A stretch of DNA of 64,000 nucleotides, from positions 1 to 64,000 of the forward strand of contig PHCI01000015.1 in assembly GCA_002842205.1 (NCBI GenBank), in the 5' to 3' direction. The notes beneath the pieces were generated by a model that made no database searches, was not told the origin of the DNA, and saw only the letters and a list, made by a program, of their open reading frames with translations. A program made the translations under genes and the position numbers. Origin of the DNA: Betaproteobacteria bacterium HGW-Betaproteobacteria-3 (GTDB lineage Bacteria > Pseudomonadota > Gammaproteobacteria > Burkholderiales > Burkholderiaceae_C). This document shows, piece after piece, positions 31,792-41,422 of this stretch (position 1 is the first letter of the stretch; each line of letters opens with the position of its first letter).

Positions 31792-32211
31792 TCAGCGCGT
31801 TGGAATCTGCCCGGCGCCCGAAGCGGGGAGCGCGGGTACGGAGGCAGCTTCAGCGGGGGGCGCGCTGGTGGCGCCGCCTGCAGGAATCTGGGCAGCGACA
31901 CCGGAGGCTGCCGGCACAGGTGCGACCGCACCTGCGCGCTCCAGCACACTGTTGGAGGACGGGGTGGCTGGCGCCAGGTTGCCGAAATAGGCGAGCATCA
32001 AAGTACAGACGAAAAACACCACCGCCAGCACCGCTGTGGCGCGCGACAGAAAGTTGGCGCTGCCGCTGGCGCCAAACAGGCTGCCGGAGCCGCCACTGCC
32101 AAACGCCGCCCCCATGTCGGCGCCCTTGCCATGCTGCACCAGAATCAGGCCGATCATCGCCAGGGCCGAGAGAATCTGCACGGCCAGCACGATGGTGAGT
32201 ACGACGTTCAT
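31792..32211 (-). CDS. secG: Preprotein translocase subunit SecG
   Basis: 139 residues with ATG at 32211; a TTG directly before it is less likely. Two transmembrane helices (about 3-22 and 58-78), with the loop LVQHGKGADMGAAFGSGGSGSLFG between them, typical of SecG. The C-terminal tail (about 80-139) is long and Ala/Pro-rich, common in Burkholderiales. It stabilises the SecYEG channel. It lies downstream of tpiA with a dispersed repeat between. Confidence 0.95.
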   Translation of the reverse strand: MNVVLTIVLAVQILSALAMIGLILVQHGKGADMGAAFGSGGSGSLFGASGSANFLSRATAVLAVVFFVCTLMLAYFGNLAPATPSSNSVLERAGAVAPVPAASGVAAQIPAGGATSAPPAEAASVPALPASGAGQIPTR

Positions 32212-32230
32212 CAAATAACTCCTAAATACG

Positions 32231-32259
32231 TAGCAAACTTCAACCTGTTTCAGCGGGCT
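32231..32259 (-). repeat. Dispersed 29-bp repeat core, copy 5 (tpiA-secG junction)
   Basis: On the minus strand it reads AGCCCGCTGAAACAGG... and ends GTTTGCTA, 29 bases. It includes the last codons and stop of tpiA (SAR-stop) and lies upstream of secG. It is more diverged from the others but keeps the length and both ends. Confidence 0.65.
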
Positions 32260-32987
32260 GAAGCAATAATTTTCAGAAAATCTTCAGGCTTGAGCGAAGC
32301 CCCGCCAATCAGGCCGCCATCGATGTCGGGCTGCGTCATCAGTTCGGCTGCGTTGCCTGCGTTCATGCTTCCGCCATACAGGATGCGGATGCGATCCGAA
32401 TGGGCGCTGGCCGCATGCAACTGCGCCCGCAGCACCGCATGCACCTGCTGGGCCTGCTGGGGTGTGGCGGTTTTCCCGGTCCCGATGGCCCAGACCGGCT
32501 CATAGGCCACCACCACCTCGCTGATGCAGTGCCCGTTGGCATGAATCACCGCCGCAAGCTGCCGTTTGACCACGTTCTCGGTATCGCCCGTCTCACGCTC
32601 AGCCAAGGTTTCCCCGACGCAGACAATCGGCGTGATGCCACAAGCCAGCGCCCGTTGTGCTTTCAAAGCCACCACCGCATCCGACTCGGCGTGATACTGC
32701 CGGCGCTCGGAATGCCCGACGATGGCATAGCGCACACCCAACTCGCGCAACATGGCCGCCGACACCTCGCCGGTGTAGGCCCCCTGCTCGTGTGCAGACA
32801 CGTCTTGCGCACCGAGCGCGATGACATCGCCCGCCAACGCACCGACCTGGGCCAGATACGGAGCCGGGACACAGACCGCCACGTCACGGGCCGGACCGGA
32901 CAGTCCGGCACGCAGCGCACCCATCAGGGCCTCGTTGGCAGCGAGGCTCCCGTTCATCTTCCAGTTTCCGGCAATCAGCTTTTTCAT
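32250..32987 (-). CDS. tpiA: Triose-phosphate isomerase
   Basis: 245 residues. Interconverts glyceraldehyde-3-phosphate and dihydroxyacetone phosphate. Motifs: NWKMNG (Lys), VGHSERR (His base), [11 protein letters not shown] (Glu base and loop 6) and GGSMN. It lies 5 bases from the quinone oxidoreductase gene on the same strand. Its last codons fall in a dispersed repeat. Confidence 0.97.
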   Translation of the reverse strand: MKKLIAGNWKMNGSLAANEALMGALRAGLSGPARDVAVCVPAPYLAQVGALAGDVIALGAQDVSAHEQGAYTGEVSAAMLRELGVRYAIVGHSERRQYHAESDAVVALKAQRALACGITPIVCVGETLAERETGDTENVVKRQLAAVIHANGHCISEVVVAYEPVWAIGTGKTATPQQAQQVHAVLRAQLHAASAHSDRIRILYGGSMNAGNAAELMTQPDIDGGLIGGASLKPEDFLKIIASAR

Positions 32988-32991
32988 GGCT

Positions 32992-33996
32992 TCACCAGGT
33001 CAGGACGATCTTGCCGACATGCTGGTTGGTTTCCATCAGCGCGTGGGCTGCGGCAGCGCCGGACCCGTGTGCATCACCCTGTGCGGCAAACGTGCTGTGG
33101 ATCACTGGCTTGATGGCTTTGGACGCCAGCAAAGGCCAGACTTTTTCGCGGAGCGCGCGGGCAATGTCGGCCTTGAACGCGACCGGCCGCGGGCGCAGGG
33201 TTGAGCCCGTGACCGTGAGTCGCTTGCGCAGCACCAGACCGGCGTTGATCTCGCTTTTGATGCCCCCCTGCACGGCAATGATGACGAGACGGCCGTCTTC
33301 GGCCAGCGATTGCACCTCACGCGCCACATAGCTGCCCGCCACCATGTCCAGAATCACGTCAACGCCCGCACCACCGGTGATGCGTTTGACCTCTTCAACG
33401 AAATCGTGGGTCTTGTAGTTGATGGCTTCGTCCGCCCCGAGCGCACGGCAGGCCGCGCATTTTTCGTCGCTGCCCGCGGTGGCGATCACCCGCGCACCCA
33501 GCGCCTTGGCCATCTGGATCGCTGTCACGCCGATGCCGCTGGTGCCGCCCTGGATCAGGAGCGTTTCGCCGGGCTGCAGCCGCGCCCGGTCAAACACATT
33601 GCTCCAGACGGTGAAGAACGTCTCGGGCAAGGACGCGGCCTCGATGTCGGTCAGGCCGGCCGGTACCGGCAGGCACTGCCCGACGGGCGCCACGCAGAGT
33701 TCGGCATAGCCGCCCCCCGCCACCAGCGCGCACACACGGTCACCCACTTTCAGACCGGCTGCCACCAGCGCCTGCACGTCCCCGGCGATGATTTCGCCAG
33801 CGACTTCCAGGCCCGGAATGTCCGAAGCGCCGGGTGGCACCGGGTAATTGCCGGTGCGCTGCAGCACGTCCGGGCGGTTCACACCGCTGGCGGCCACGCG
33901 GATCAGCGCTTCACCGGCACCGGCCACCGGCGCAGGCCGCTCGCCCACGCGCAGCACGTCCGGCGCACCGTACGAAGTGATTTCAATGGCTTTCAT
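32992..33996 (-). CDS. NAD(P)H-quinone oxidoreductase (zinc-free MDR family)
   Basis: 334 residues, similar to the PIG3/QOR branch of medium-chain dehydrogenases. Rossmann motif [24 protein letters not shown], nucleotide-binding loop and the start [15 protein letters not shown], with no catalytic zinc ligands. It should reduce quinones with NADPH in the cytosol, possibly detoxifying. It lies directly before tpiA in the same operon. Confidence 0.9.
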   Translation of the reverse strand: MKAIEITSYGAPDVLRVGERPAPVAGAGEALIRVAASGVNRPDVLQRTGNYPVPPGASDIPGLEVAGEIIAGDVQALVAAGLKVGDRVCALVAGGGYAELCVAPVGQCLPVPAGLTDIEAASLPETFFTVWSNVFDRARLQPGETLLIQGGTSGIGVTAIQMAKALGARVIATAGSDEKCAACRALGADEAINYKTHDFVEEVKRITGGAGVDVILDMVAGSYVAREVQSLAEDGRLVIIAVQGGIKSEINAGLVLRKRLTVTGSTLRPRPVAFKADIARALREKVWPLLASKAIKPVIHSTFAAQGDAHGSGAAAAHALMETNQHVGKIVLTW

Positions 33997-34023
33997 CGCA
34001 AGTCAGGCATGATTTATAGCGAA

Positions 34024-34052
34024 AGTCCGCTTCAAACGGATGTTTCTTGCTA
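34024..34052 (+). repeat. Dispersed 29-bp repeat core, copy 6 (between the quinone oxidoreductase gene and pnp)
   Basis: Reads AGTCCGCTTCAAACGG... and ends TTCTTGCTA, 29 bases, followed by TATTTTTAATATCAAA. The flanks are very AT-rich. It lies just beyond the end of pnp in the 72-base intergenic region. Confidence 0.65.
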
Positions 34053-34068
34053 TATTTTTAATATCAAA

Positions 34069-36192
34069 TCAGCTCTGCGCCCGTTCGGCGTCATACACCG
34101 GACGGTCCAGCAGCGCCTTCATCGACAGCTTGACACGGCCTTTTTCGTCGGTCTCGAGCACCTTGACGCGAACGATCTGGCCTTCCTTGAGGTAGTCGGT
34201 GACTTTCTCGACACGCTCGTGGGCAATCTGGCTGATGTGCAACAGGCCGTCCTTGCCGGGCAGCAGGTTAACCAGCGCGCCGAAGTCCAGAATCTTGGTG
34301 ATCGGGCCTTCATAGACCTTGCCGATTTCGACTTCGGCGGTGATCTGCTCAATGCGGCGCCGGGCTTCGTCGGCCTTGGCGGCGTCGGTCGCAGCAATGG
34401 TGATGGTGCCGTCTTCGCCGATGTTGATCTGGCAGCCGGTTTCGTCGGTCAGCGCACGGATCACGGCGCCGCCCTTGCCGATCACGTCACGAATTTTTTC
34501 GGGGTTGATCTTCATGGTGTAGAGCTTGGGCGCAAAGTTGGACACTTCGGTCTTGGCTTCGCCCATGGCTTCCTGCATCTTGCCCAGAATGTGCATGCGC
34601 GCTTCCTTGGCCTGCGCCAGTGCCACCTGCATGATCTCCTTGGTGATGCCCTGGATCTTGATGTCCATCTGCAGTGCGGTAATGCCGTTGGTGGTGCCCG
34701 CCACCTTGAAGTCCATGTCGCCCAGGTGATCTTCGTCGCCCAGAATGTCGGTCAGCACCGCAAAGCGGTTGCCGTCCTTGATCAGGCCCATGGCAATGCC
34801 GGCCACGTGCGCCTTCATCGGCACGCCTGCGTCCATCAGCGACAGGCAACCGCCGCACACCGACGCCATCGACGACGAGCCGTTGGATTCGGTGACTTCG
34901 GACACCACGCGCATGGTGTAGGGAAATTCTTCCTTGCTCGGCAGGCAGGCCACCAGCGCGCGCTTGGCCAGACGGCCGTGGCCGATCTCGCGGCGCTTCG
35001 GGGTGCCAAAACGACCCGCTTCACCTGTGGCGAAGGGAGGCATGTTGTAGTGCAGCATGAAGCGGTCTTCATACTCACCGGCCAGGGCGTCGATGCGCTG
35101 CGCGTCGCGCTCGGTGCCCAGCGTGGCCACCACCAGCGCCTGGGTTTCGCCGCGCGTGAACAACGCCGAACCATGGGTGCGTGGCAGCACACCGTTGCGG
35201 ATTTCGATCGGGCGCACGGTGCGCGTGTCGCGGCCGTCAATACGCGGTTCGCCGGCCAGAATCTGGCCGCGCACGAGCTTGGCCTCAATGTCGAACAGCA
35301 TGCTCTCGACCTTGACCGCATCGAACTCGACGCCGTCGGCCTTCAGGCCGGTCATCACGGCAGCGTAGGCTTCGCGGCAAGCCTGGGTGCGCGCCTGCTT
35401 GTTGCGGATCTGGTAGGCAGCGGTCAACCTGGCTTCGGCCAGCGCGCCCACTTTGGCAATCAGTGGCTCGTCGCGGGCTGGCGCCTGCCAGTCCCAGACC
35501 GGCTTGCCGGCATCGCGCACGAGTTCATGAATGGCGTTGATGGCGATGTTGCCCTGCTCATGGCCAAACACCACGGCCCCGAGCATGATTTCCTCGGACA
35601 GCTGATTGGCTTCGGATTCGACCATCAGCACCGCGGCCTCTGTGCCCGCGACGACCAGATCCATCTGGCTGTCGAGCAACTGGGTTTGGCCGGGGTTGAG
35701 CACATACGCACCGTTGACGTAACCCACGCGCGCGGCACCGATCGGGCCATTGAACGGAATGCCGCTGATCGACAGCGCTGCGCTGGTCGCGATCATGGCG
35801 GCGATGTCGGCCTGCACTTCGGGGTTGAGGCTCAGCACATGAACAATGACCTGCGTCTCGTTGTAGAAACCCTCAGGAAACAGCGGGCGGATCGGACGGT
35901 CAATCAGGCGACAGGTCAGGGTTTCGAGTTCGCTGGGGCGGCCTTCGCGCTTGAAAAAGCTGCCGGGAATCTTGCCCGCCGCGTAGGCCTTTTCGGTGTA
36001 GTCCACGGTCAGCGGGAAAAAATCCTGTCCCGGCTTGGCCGACTTGGACGCCACCACGGTGGCCAGCACCACGGTGTCATCGATGTTGACGATCACGGCG
36101 CCGCCGGCCTGGCGGGCGATCTCGCCGGTTTCCATGACGACGGTCTTGTCGCCCCATTGGAAGGTCTTGGTCACTTTGTTGAAAATGCTCAT
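34069..36192 (-). CDS. pnp: Polyribonucleotide nucleotidyltransferase (PNPase)
   Basis: 707 residues, ATG at 36192. Degrades RNA 3'-5' with phosphate. Two RNase PH-like domains (the second with [18 protein letters not shown]), an all-alpha linker, the KH domain (about 555-615, [20 protein letters not shown]) and the S1 domain at the end (about 620-695). The leader between rpsO and pnp holds strong hairpins, as in the autoregulated E. coli pnp. Confidence 0.97.
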   Translation of the reverse strand: MSIFNKVTKTFQWGDKTVVMETGEIARQAGGAVIVNIDDTVVLATVVASKSAKPGQDFFPLTVDYTEKAYAAGKIPGSFFKREGRPSELETLTCRLIDRPIRPLFPEGFYNETQVIVHVLSLNPEVQADIAAMIATSAALSISGIPFNGPIGAARVGYVNGAYVLNPGQTQLLDSQMDLVVAGTEAAVLMVESEANQLSEEIMLGAVVFGHEQGNIAINAIHELVRDAGKPVWDWQAPARDEPLIAKVGALAEARLTAAYQIRNKQARTQACREAYAAVMTGLKADGVEFDAVKVESMLFDIEAKLVRGQILAGEPRIDGRDTRTVRPIEIRNGVLPRTHGSALFTRGETQALVVATLGTERDAQRIDALAGEYEDRFMLHYNMPPFATGEAGRFGTPKRREIGHGRLAKRALVACLPSKEEFPYTMRVVSEVTESNGSSSMASVCGGCLSLMDAGVPMKAHVAGIAMGLIKDGNRFAVLTDILGDEDHLGDMDFKVAGTTNGITALQMDIKIQGITKEIMQVALAQAKEARMHILGKMQEAMGEAKTEVSNFAPKLYTMKINPEKIRDVIGKGGAVIRALTDETGCQINIGEDGTITIAATDAAKADEARRRIEQITAEVEIGKVYEGPITKILDFGALVNLLPGKDGLLHISQIAHERVEKVTDYLKEGQIVRVKVLETDEKGRVKLSMKALLDRPVYDAERAQS

Positions 36193-36295
36193 GTCATGTC
36201 TCTCGTTGGCGGCAGCCGATCCGGCGGCCGAGGCTTTCACAAGCACGCTTGAGGCAGCGCGCGGGGCCCGGAGCCTGGCAGTCGAATCACGATGC

Positions 36296-36361
36296 CATTC
36301 CAGAAGAGATCGGTGCGGGCCGTGTTTTCAGCGTGAAACACCGGCAATTTCTTCTGGAATG
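36296..36361 (-). promoter_or_regulatory. pnp leader double hairpin (possible RNase III/PNPase control site)
   Basis: A perfect 12-bp outer stem joins CATTCCAGAAGA (36296-36307) with TCTTCTGGAATG (36350-36361). Inside is a second stem, GGCCGTGTTT with AAACACCGGC, with one bulge. It lies in the transcribed space between rpsO and pnp. In E. coli an RNase III stem-loop at this place mediates PNPase autoregulation; the same role is inferred here. Confidence 0.65.
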
Positions 36362-36397
36362 ACACAGCGCGTGCTCGCTGTTGCAGCCTCCGAAGTG

Positions 36398-36436
36398 ACG
36401 AACGCCTGAGCTAGTGGCGCTAACTCAGGCGTTCGT
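36398..36436 (-). terminator. Strong stem-loop after rpsO
   Basis: A 13-bp perfect stem, ACGAACGCCTGAG (36398-36410) with CTCAGGCGTTCGT (36424-36436), and a 13-base loop, 14 bases after the rpsO stop. No T-run follows on the transcribed strand, so it may be a partial terminator or an RNA-stabilising end rather than a full intrinsic terminator. Confidence 0.55.
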
Positions 36437-36450
36437 TCGTTCAAATCCGT

Positions 36451-36714
36451 TTACTTGCGCAGGCCAAGCTTGGCGATCAGGGCGGTGTAACGGCTGGCGT
36501 CCTTGGACTTCAGGTAGTCGAGCAGCTTGCGACGGCGGCTCACCATGCGCAGCAGGCCCCGACGACCATGGTGGTCTTTGGCGTGGGTCTTGAAGTGGGG
36601 CATCAACTCGTTGATGCGGGCGGTCAGCAGTGCCACTTGCACTTCCGGACTGCCGGTGTCGCCGGCCTGGCGGGCGTTGGCCTGGACGACCTCGGCCTTG
36701 TTCAATGCGGTCAT
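36451..36714 (-). CDS. rpsO: Ribosomal protein S15
   Basis: 87 residues. Conserved sequence [15 protein letters not shown], followed by the [17 protein letters not shown] helix that contacts 16S rRNA. The ATG at 36714 lies directly before. The rpsO-pnp order is the standard bacterial one. Confidence 0.97.
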   Translation of the reverse strand: MTALNKAEVVQANARQAGDTGSPEVQVALLTARINELMPHFKTHAKDHHGRRGLLRMVSRRRKLLDYLKSKDASRYTALIAKLGLRK

Positions 36715-36799
36715 TTTCTGTTTCCTGTAGGTGGTTTCAACTTGCGACAGGCACTGGAACTGCGCCGGTCGTGCGCCTTGCGGCATGCAAAGCCTTGGA

Positions 36800-36805
36800 A
36801 TTATA
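36800..36805 (-). promoter_or_regulatory. Possible rpsO promoter -10 element
   Basis: On the minus strand the hexamer is TATAAT, a perfect sigma-70 -10, 85 bases before the rpsO start. No good TTGACA lies 16-18 bases further upstream, so the assignment rests on the -10 and position alone. Confidence 0.45.
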
Positions 36806-36829
36806 ACCCGGCTGTCGGCGCGGCTCGCG

Positions 36830-37987
36830 TCAGGCGCCAGAGCGGCCAGCCAGCCAGGTGTTGAGCCGTTCGACGCCCTGAACCAGCCGCCCAGGGTCCC
36901 TGGAGGCAAAGCACCACCGCAGCCAGCCCTGGGCTTGCGGCGCAAAGGCTTCTCCGGGGGCCAGCCCCAGCCCCGCCTCGAGGACCAGGCGCTTGGCCGT
37001 GGCCAGCGAATCGTCAAACCCGGCCAGCCTGAAGAATGCATACATGCCCCCTGGCGCGGGGGCCACCACCACCCCGGGGATGGCCTGCAACAGGGGCACC
37101 AGGGTGTCGCGGCAGGTTTTGAGGTGCGCCACCACCCGCGGCGTGACCTCGGCCGTGCGCTCCAGCGCCACCAGGCCGGCCCGCTGCGTGAACACACTGG
37201 CGCACGAGGTGTTGAATTCGATCAGCTTGCCCATGTGATGGGTCATGGCCGGCGGCATCACCAGCCAGCCCAGCCGCCATCCGGTCATCAGAAAGCTCTT
37301 GGAAAAACTGTGGACCACGACCAGGCGTTCGTCGGGCGCAGCCAGGTCGAGAAAACTCGGCGCACACGGGCCGTCGAAATAGAGCCGCTCATACACCTCG
37401 TCCGCCAGGATCCAGGTGCCGGTCTGGCGGCAATGGTCAAGAATGGCCTGCTGCTCAGCGCGGGACAATGTCCAGCCGGTCGGGTTGTTGGGCGAATTGA
37501 CCACCAGCACCCGGGTGGCCGGTGTGATGGCGGCCAGCAGTGCGGGCAGGTCCAGTGCCCAGGCCCCATCACGGGGCTGCAGTGACACGCAACGCAATCG
37601 GGCGCTCATGATCTGCGGTTGCGCCGTCAGGTTGGGCCAGACGGGGGTGACGGCCACGACCTCATCGCCCGGATCGATCAGGGCCTGCATGGCCAGCATC
37701 AGCGCGTTGACACCGCCCGAGGTGATGGCAATGCGGTCGGCGCCCACCGCGCCATGCAGACCGCTCATGTAGGCGGCAACCGCCTCGCGCAGCTCCGGCA
37801 GCCCCAGGTTGTGGGAATAAAACGTTTCGCCACGCTGCAGCGAGTCGATGGCGGCCTGGCGGATGAAATCGGGCGTGACTTCGTCGCTTTCGCCAAACCA
37901 GAACGCCAGCACGTCGCTGCGCCCCATGCCGGCGTTGGCCACTTCACGGATTCGGGATTCTTCGAGGTTCAGGACAGTTTTTCGCAT
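36830..37987 (-). CDS. PLP-dependent aminotransferase, class I/II
   Basis: 385 residues, ATG at 37987; a start four codons upstream is possible. Fold-type I aminotransferase with [19 protein letters not shown] (Asp and Tyr of the cofactor site) and the PLP lysine in [17 protein letters not shown]-terminal Arg for the carboxylate is in WLRWCFAS. Substrate not recognisable; these enzymes usually transaminate aspartate or aromatic amino acids. A single gene, divergent from the small hypothetical gene at 38085. Confidence 0.9.
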   Translation of the reverse strand: MRKTVLNLEESRIREVANAGMGRSDVLAFWFGESDEVTPDFIRQAAIDSLQRGETFYSHNLGLPELREAVAAYMSGLHGAVGADRIAITSGGVNALMLAMQALIDPGDEVVAVTPVWPNLTAQPQIMSARLRCVSLQPRDGAWALDLPALLAAITPATRVLVVNSPNNPTGWTLSRAEQQAILDHCRQTGTWILADEVYERLYFDGPCAPSFLDLAAPDERLVVVHSFSKSFLMTGWRLGWLVMPPAMTHHMGKLIEFNTSCASVFTQRAGLVALERTAEVTPRVVAHLKTCRDTLVPLLQAIPGVVVAPAPGGMYAFFRLAGFDDSLATAKRLVLEAGLGLAPGEAFAPQAQGWLRWCFASRDPGRLVQGVERLNTWLAGRSGA

Positions 37988-38084
37988 AAGTGAGGCCAAG
38001 GTGAACGATCTGCCATCGTAGCGGCACGCCCCACTCCCTGGATCGGTATCATGGGATCAACCTCCCACTTTCAAGGCTGTCCGT

Positions 38085-38396
38085 ATGCCCTCTCCACTCC
38101 GACAACCGCTTCGAGTCAAACCATTTGAGGCGCTGCGCAGCGGCGTCATGGCGGCAGCGCTCGCTGCGCTGCTTGCGCTGGTCGGCGGCCAACACGCTGC
38201 AGCCACTGCGAGTACAACCACCGCGACCGCTTCCGACAACGGCGCCATCAAGCCGCCCGCACCCAAGAAAAAGAAGTCATCCAAACCGAAGATCTACAAA
38301 GGATCGGGGGAAACCTCCGCCGAACGCGACCGCCGTCTGTACCGTGAATGCAAGGGCCGCCCCAACGCAGGCGCCTGTGAAGGCTACACGCGCTAA
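38085..38396 (+). CDS. Hypothetical exported basic protein
   Basis: 103 residues. A hydrophobic segment (about 18-38, VMAAALAALLALVGG) acts as signal or anchor. Then comes a Thr/Ala-rich stretch, a Lys-rich stretch (PPAPKKKKSSKPK), and a conserved-looking tail ERDRRLYRECKGRPNAGACEGYTR with two Cys that may form a disulphide. I do not recognise the family. It stands alone, with 89 bases of non-coding DNA before it and a convergent gene after it. Confidence 0.6.
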   Translation: MPSPLRQPLRVKPFEALRSGVMAAALAALLALVGGQHAAATASTTTATASDNGAIKPPAPKKKKSSKPKIYKGSGETSAERDRRLYRECKGRPNAGACEGYTR

Positions 38397-38446
38397 AAAG
38401 CGGCAGAATCGCGGGCCGCGCCCAAGCGCTCGCGCCCCGAACCTCT

Positions 38447-39730
38447 TCAAAGCGGTCTCTGCATGGCACAGTGCGTGGGCAGTTCGGCCTGCGCCGCGCT
38501 GATCTGCCGGACCACCCGGAAACCATAGCCCGAACCTTCCACGTCGAACTTCACGCCCGGCTCGCCCTGGCGCCCCATCACCCCTACCACCAGCGCCTGC
38601 TGGAACTGATGATCGGTTGCACGCATGGCACCCCCCCGCCCCGCCAGTTGCACCACCGCGCGCTCCAGTTGCATGGCCACGGCCAGCGGTTCGGCGTCAC
38701 CGGCCTTTTCGATGGCTTGCGCCAGAGCCTCGATCATGAGCTGCATGCGCAGGTGCACATAGTCGTCGGCCGGTTTGGGAAACCGCTCGCGAAACGAGCG
38801 GTAAAACGCCTCGCTCTGCGGTGTCGGCAGATTGGGCAACCAGTCGGCCACCGCGATCACCTTGCCCACACCGGCCTCCCCCATCGCAGCGGGCGCGCCC
38901 AGCGCGTTGCCGTAGAAGGTGTAGAACTTGCCGTCAAACCCCACGTCCTTGGCGGCCTTGACCAGCAAGGTGAGGTCATTGCCCCAGTTGCCTGTCATGA
39001 CGGCCTGCGCACCACTGGCCTTGATCTTGGCGGCATAGGGCAGAAAGTCCTTGACGCGCCCCATCGGATGCAGCTCGTTGCCGACCACGCGGATGTCGGG
39101 GCGCTGCAGCTCCAGCTGGCGCTTTGCCTCACGCAGCACGGCCTGGCCAAAGCTGTAGTCCTGCCCGATCAGGTAGGCATTTCGGATCGCCCGGTCCTCA
39201 CGCAGCACCTCCATCAGCGCCGCCATGCGCATGTCGGCGTGCGCGTCAAAACGGAAATGCCAGAAGCTGCATTTTTCGTTGGTCAGCGACGGATCGACCG
39301 CCGAATAGTTGAGGAACAGCACGCGCCGCGTCGGCTCCCGTTCGTTGTGTTTGTTGACGGCGTCCATCAGCACGGCGGCGGTGGCCGACGAGTTGCCCTG
39401 CAGCACCACCTGCGCCCCGCTGTCGATGGCCGAGCGCAGCGCTGAAAGCGCCTCCTCGTTCTGGCCCTTGCTGTCGAACCGCTCCAGCTGCAGCAGCCGC
39501 ACCCCCTGCGCCGTTTTGACGCCCCCGCGTGCATTGACCCGCTCGACCGCCCACACCAGGTTGCGATAAACCGCCTCACCCGTATTGGCGAAAGCGCCGG
39601 AAAGGCTCTCGATCATGGCCAGGCGAATCGGCGTTGACGTGCCGCCCGCGGCTGTTTGGGCCAGTGCCATCGTCGGCGCAGATAGCGCCAACAACAAGGT
39701 TTTCAAGGTCTGGCGACGGCGGTTTTTCAT
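38447..39730 (-). CDS. Solitary periplasmic binding protein (branched-chain amino acid type)
   Basis: 427 residues, start at the ATG at 39730. Signal peptide (MKNRRRQTLKTLLLALSAPTMA...), then a type I periplasmic binding fold of the LivJ kind: IRLAMIESLSGAFANTGEAVYRN, NARGGV, AQVVLQGNSSATAAVLMDAV. No permease or ATPase genes are adjacent, so it is an orphan component or a sensor; the ligand is unknown. It is divergent from hsp20. Confidence 0.85.
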   Translation of the reverse strand: MKNRRRQTLKTLLLALSAPTMALAQTAAGGTSTPIRLAMIESLSGAFANTGEAVYRNLVWAVERVNARGGVKTAQGVRLLQLERFDSKGQNEEALSALRSAIDSGAQVVLQGNSSATAAVLMDAVNKHNEREPTRRVLFLNYSAVDPSLTNEKCSFWHFRFDAHADMRMAALMEVLREDRAIRNAYLIGQDYSFGQAVLREAKRQLELQRPDIRVVGNELHPMGRVKDFLPYAAKIKASGAQAVMTGNWGNDLTLLVKAAKDVGFDGKFYTFYGNALGAPAAMGEAGVGKVIAVADWLPNLPTPQSEAFYRSFRERFPKPADDYVHLRMQLMIEALAQAIEKAGDAEPLAVAMQLERAVVQLAGRGGAMRATDHQFQQALVVGVMGRQGEPGVKFDVEGSGYGFRVVRQISAAQAELPTHCAMQRPL

Positions 39731-39889
39731 CAACGACTCTCTCTTGAAATAGGCCACAAGCATCCCAGATTCGATGCCTGCGGCGATCACGGTTGAAAGC
39801 CGCGCAGTGTACGGGACGACCGATCACGCCAAGGGCCAAAAGCGTTGCGGATCGCGCCGCTCCCTTCATCCATCACCAGGAGTTGAACC

Positions 39890-40270
39890 ATGTATTTCAC
39901 CCCCACCGCCGTTGTCCGCCGTTCGGCTTACGTTCCCGCGCTTCGCTCTCTGGACCGCTTTCTGGACGACGCCCTGAGTGTCGGCACGGCCCCTGCAGCA
40001 CAGGCCGGTGTTTCGCAGGACGACAAGGCCGTGACGCTGACCTTTGACGTGCCTGGCGTCGCCAAGGACCAGCTCACCATCGGCATCGAGGCGAACATCG
40101 TGCGTATCGAGACCGTGGCCGACGCGCCGCGCCGCTACAAGATGGCGTACGAATTGCCGCAGGACATTGACGTCGCCGCCAGCGAGGCCAAACTTGAGAA
40201 CGGCGTGCTGACGCTCAAACTGGCACGCCAGATGCCCGTCGATCGTGCAGTCCGGTTAAATATTAATTAA
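39890..40270 (+). CDS. Hsp20/alpha-crystallin family small heat-shock protein
   Basis: 126 residues. The alpha-crystallin domain spans about 45-120, with AVTLTFDVPGVAKDQLTIGIE and the A-x-L-x-NGVLTL signature AKLENGVLTLKLA. The protein holds unfolded proteins for refolding. The N-terminal arm is short. The last residues, VRLNIN, come from the edge of a dispersed repeat copy, replacing the usual I-x-I tail by an L-N-I form. Confidence 0.93.
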   Translation: MYFTPTAVVRRSAYVPALRSLDRFLDDALSVGTAPAAQAGVSQDDKAVTLTFDVPGVAKDQLTIGIEANIVRIETVADAPRRYKMAYELPQDIDVAASEAKLENGVLTLKLARQMPVDRAVRLNIN

Positions 40271-40271
40271 A

Positions 40272-40300
40272 TAGCAAACTATGACCATTTGGCGGGGGCC
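40272..40300 (-). repeat. Dispersed 29-bp repeat core, copy 7 (hsp20-tsaD junction)
   Basis: On the minus strand it reads GGCCCCCGCCAAATGG... and ends AGTTTGCTA, 29 bases, followed by TTTAATTAAT. Both convergent genes end within its AT-rich flanks: hsp20 ends at 40270 and tsaD at 40307. Confidence 0.8.
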
Positions 40301-40306
40301 AGGTGG

Positions 40307-41359
40307 TCATTTTGTTTGAATTTCATCGGCCAGCCGTGTGTCCAGCGGCCAGCGTGGACGGACGTCAAATGCGTACGTCCGGCTGGCTCCCTGCACGCCC
40401 GCGCGCAGGCGCAGGGCGGCGGCCATGGCGATCATCGCGCCGTTGTCGGTGCACAGCGCAAGCTCGGGGTAGTGCACGCGAACGCGCCGCGCGGCACACG
40501 CGGCATCCAGTTGCTGGCGCAGGCGCCGGTTTGCGCCCACCCCACCGGCCACGACGATCCGCTGCAATCCGGTTTGCGTCAGCGCGGCCAGCGATTTCTT
40601 CACCAGCACCTCCACAATGGCCGCCTCGGTCGAGGCCGCCAGGTCGGCCTTGCGGGCGTCCAGCGCGTCGCCAAGCTTGCGCGCTTGCGTGAGCACGGCC
40701 GTCTTGAGCCCGGCGAAAGAAAAGTCCAGGTTGCCGCTGTGCAGCAGCGGCCGGGGCAGCTTGAACGCCTCGGCATTGCCCTGCTCGGCCAGTCTGGACA
40801 AAGCCGGGCCGCCCGGATAACCCAGGCCCAGCAACTTGGCCGATTTGTCAAACGCTTCACCGGCCGCATCGTCAATGGTTTCGCCCAGCAGCGTATAGCG
40901 CCCTACGCCGTCCACCTGCATGAGTTGACTGTGCCCGCCCGACACCAGCAACGCCACAAACGGAAACGTGGGGGGGTCGGCGCTCAGAAAAGGCGAAAGC
41001 AAATGCCCTTCGAGATGGTGGATGCCCAGCACCGGCCTGTCCAGTGCCGCCCCAAGGGCGCAGGCCACACCGGCCCCCACGAGCAGCGCGCCCGCCAGAC
41101 CCGGGCCGCGCGTGTACGCCACCACATCCACGTTGGCCAGCGTGCGCCCGGCGTCAGCCAGCACGCCGCTCGTCAGCGGCAGCACGCGGCGGATGTGGTC
41201 GCGGCTGGCGAGTTCCGGCACCACGCCCCCATAAGCCTCGTGCATGGCCACCTGGCTGTGCAGCGCGTGCGCGAGCAGCCGCGGCGTTTGCACGCCCCCG
41301 GCATCCACCAGGGCGACGCCGGTTTCATCGCAGGAGGATTCGATTCCCAAAATCAACAT
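40307..41359 (-). CDS. tsaD: tRNA N6-adenosine threonylcarbamoyltransferase TsaD
   Basis: 350 residues, ATG at 41359. Transfers threonylcarbamoyl to A37 of ANN-decoding tRNAs with TsaB and TsaE. ASKHA-fold motifs: [16 protein letters not shown], the metal-binding [10 protein letters not shown] (His-x3-His), LGLGYPGG and [12 protein letters not shown]. The last residues, EIQTK, are in the repeat flank. Confidence 0.97.
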   Translation of the reverse strand: MLILGIESSCDETGVALVDAGGVQTPRLLAHALHSQVAMHEAYGGVVPELASRDHIRRVLPLTSGVLADAGRTLANVDVVAYTRGPGLAGALLVGAGVACALGAALDRPVLGIHHLEGHLLSPFLSADPPTFPFVALLVSGGHSQLMQVDGVGRYTLLGETIDDAAGEAFDKSAKLLGLGYPGGPALSRLAEQGNAEAFKLPRPLLHSGNLDFSFAGLKTAVLTQARKLGDALDARKADLAASTEAAIVEVLVKKSLAALTQTGLQRIVVAGGVGANRRLRQQLDAACAARRVRVHYPELALCTDNGAMIAMAAALRLRAGVQGASRTYAFDVRPRWPLDTRLADEIQTK

Positions 41360-41422
41360 CAAGGAAGTGTACGTGGCACGCAGGCGGCCCTGTCCAGGCC
41401 CACGACCGCCCCAACCCAACGG

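Noticed and set aside
33310-36252. Very long open frame on the + strand opposite pnp and the quinone oxidoreductase gene
   Set aside because: It is the antisense of well-conserved genes, has no ribosome site and no domain. GC-rich codons create such frames.
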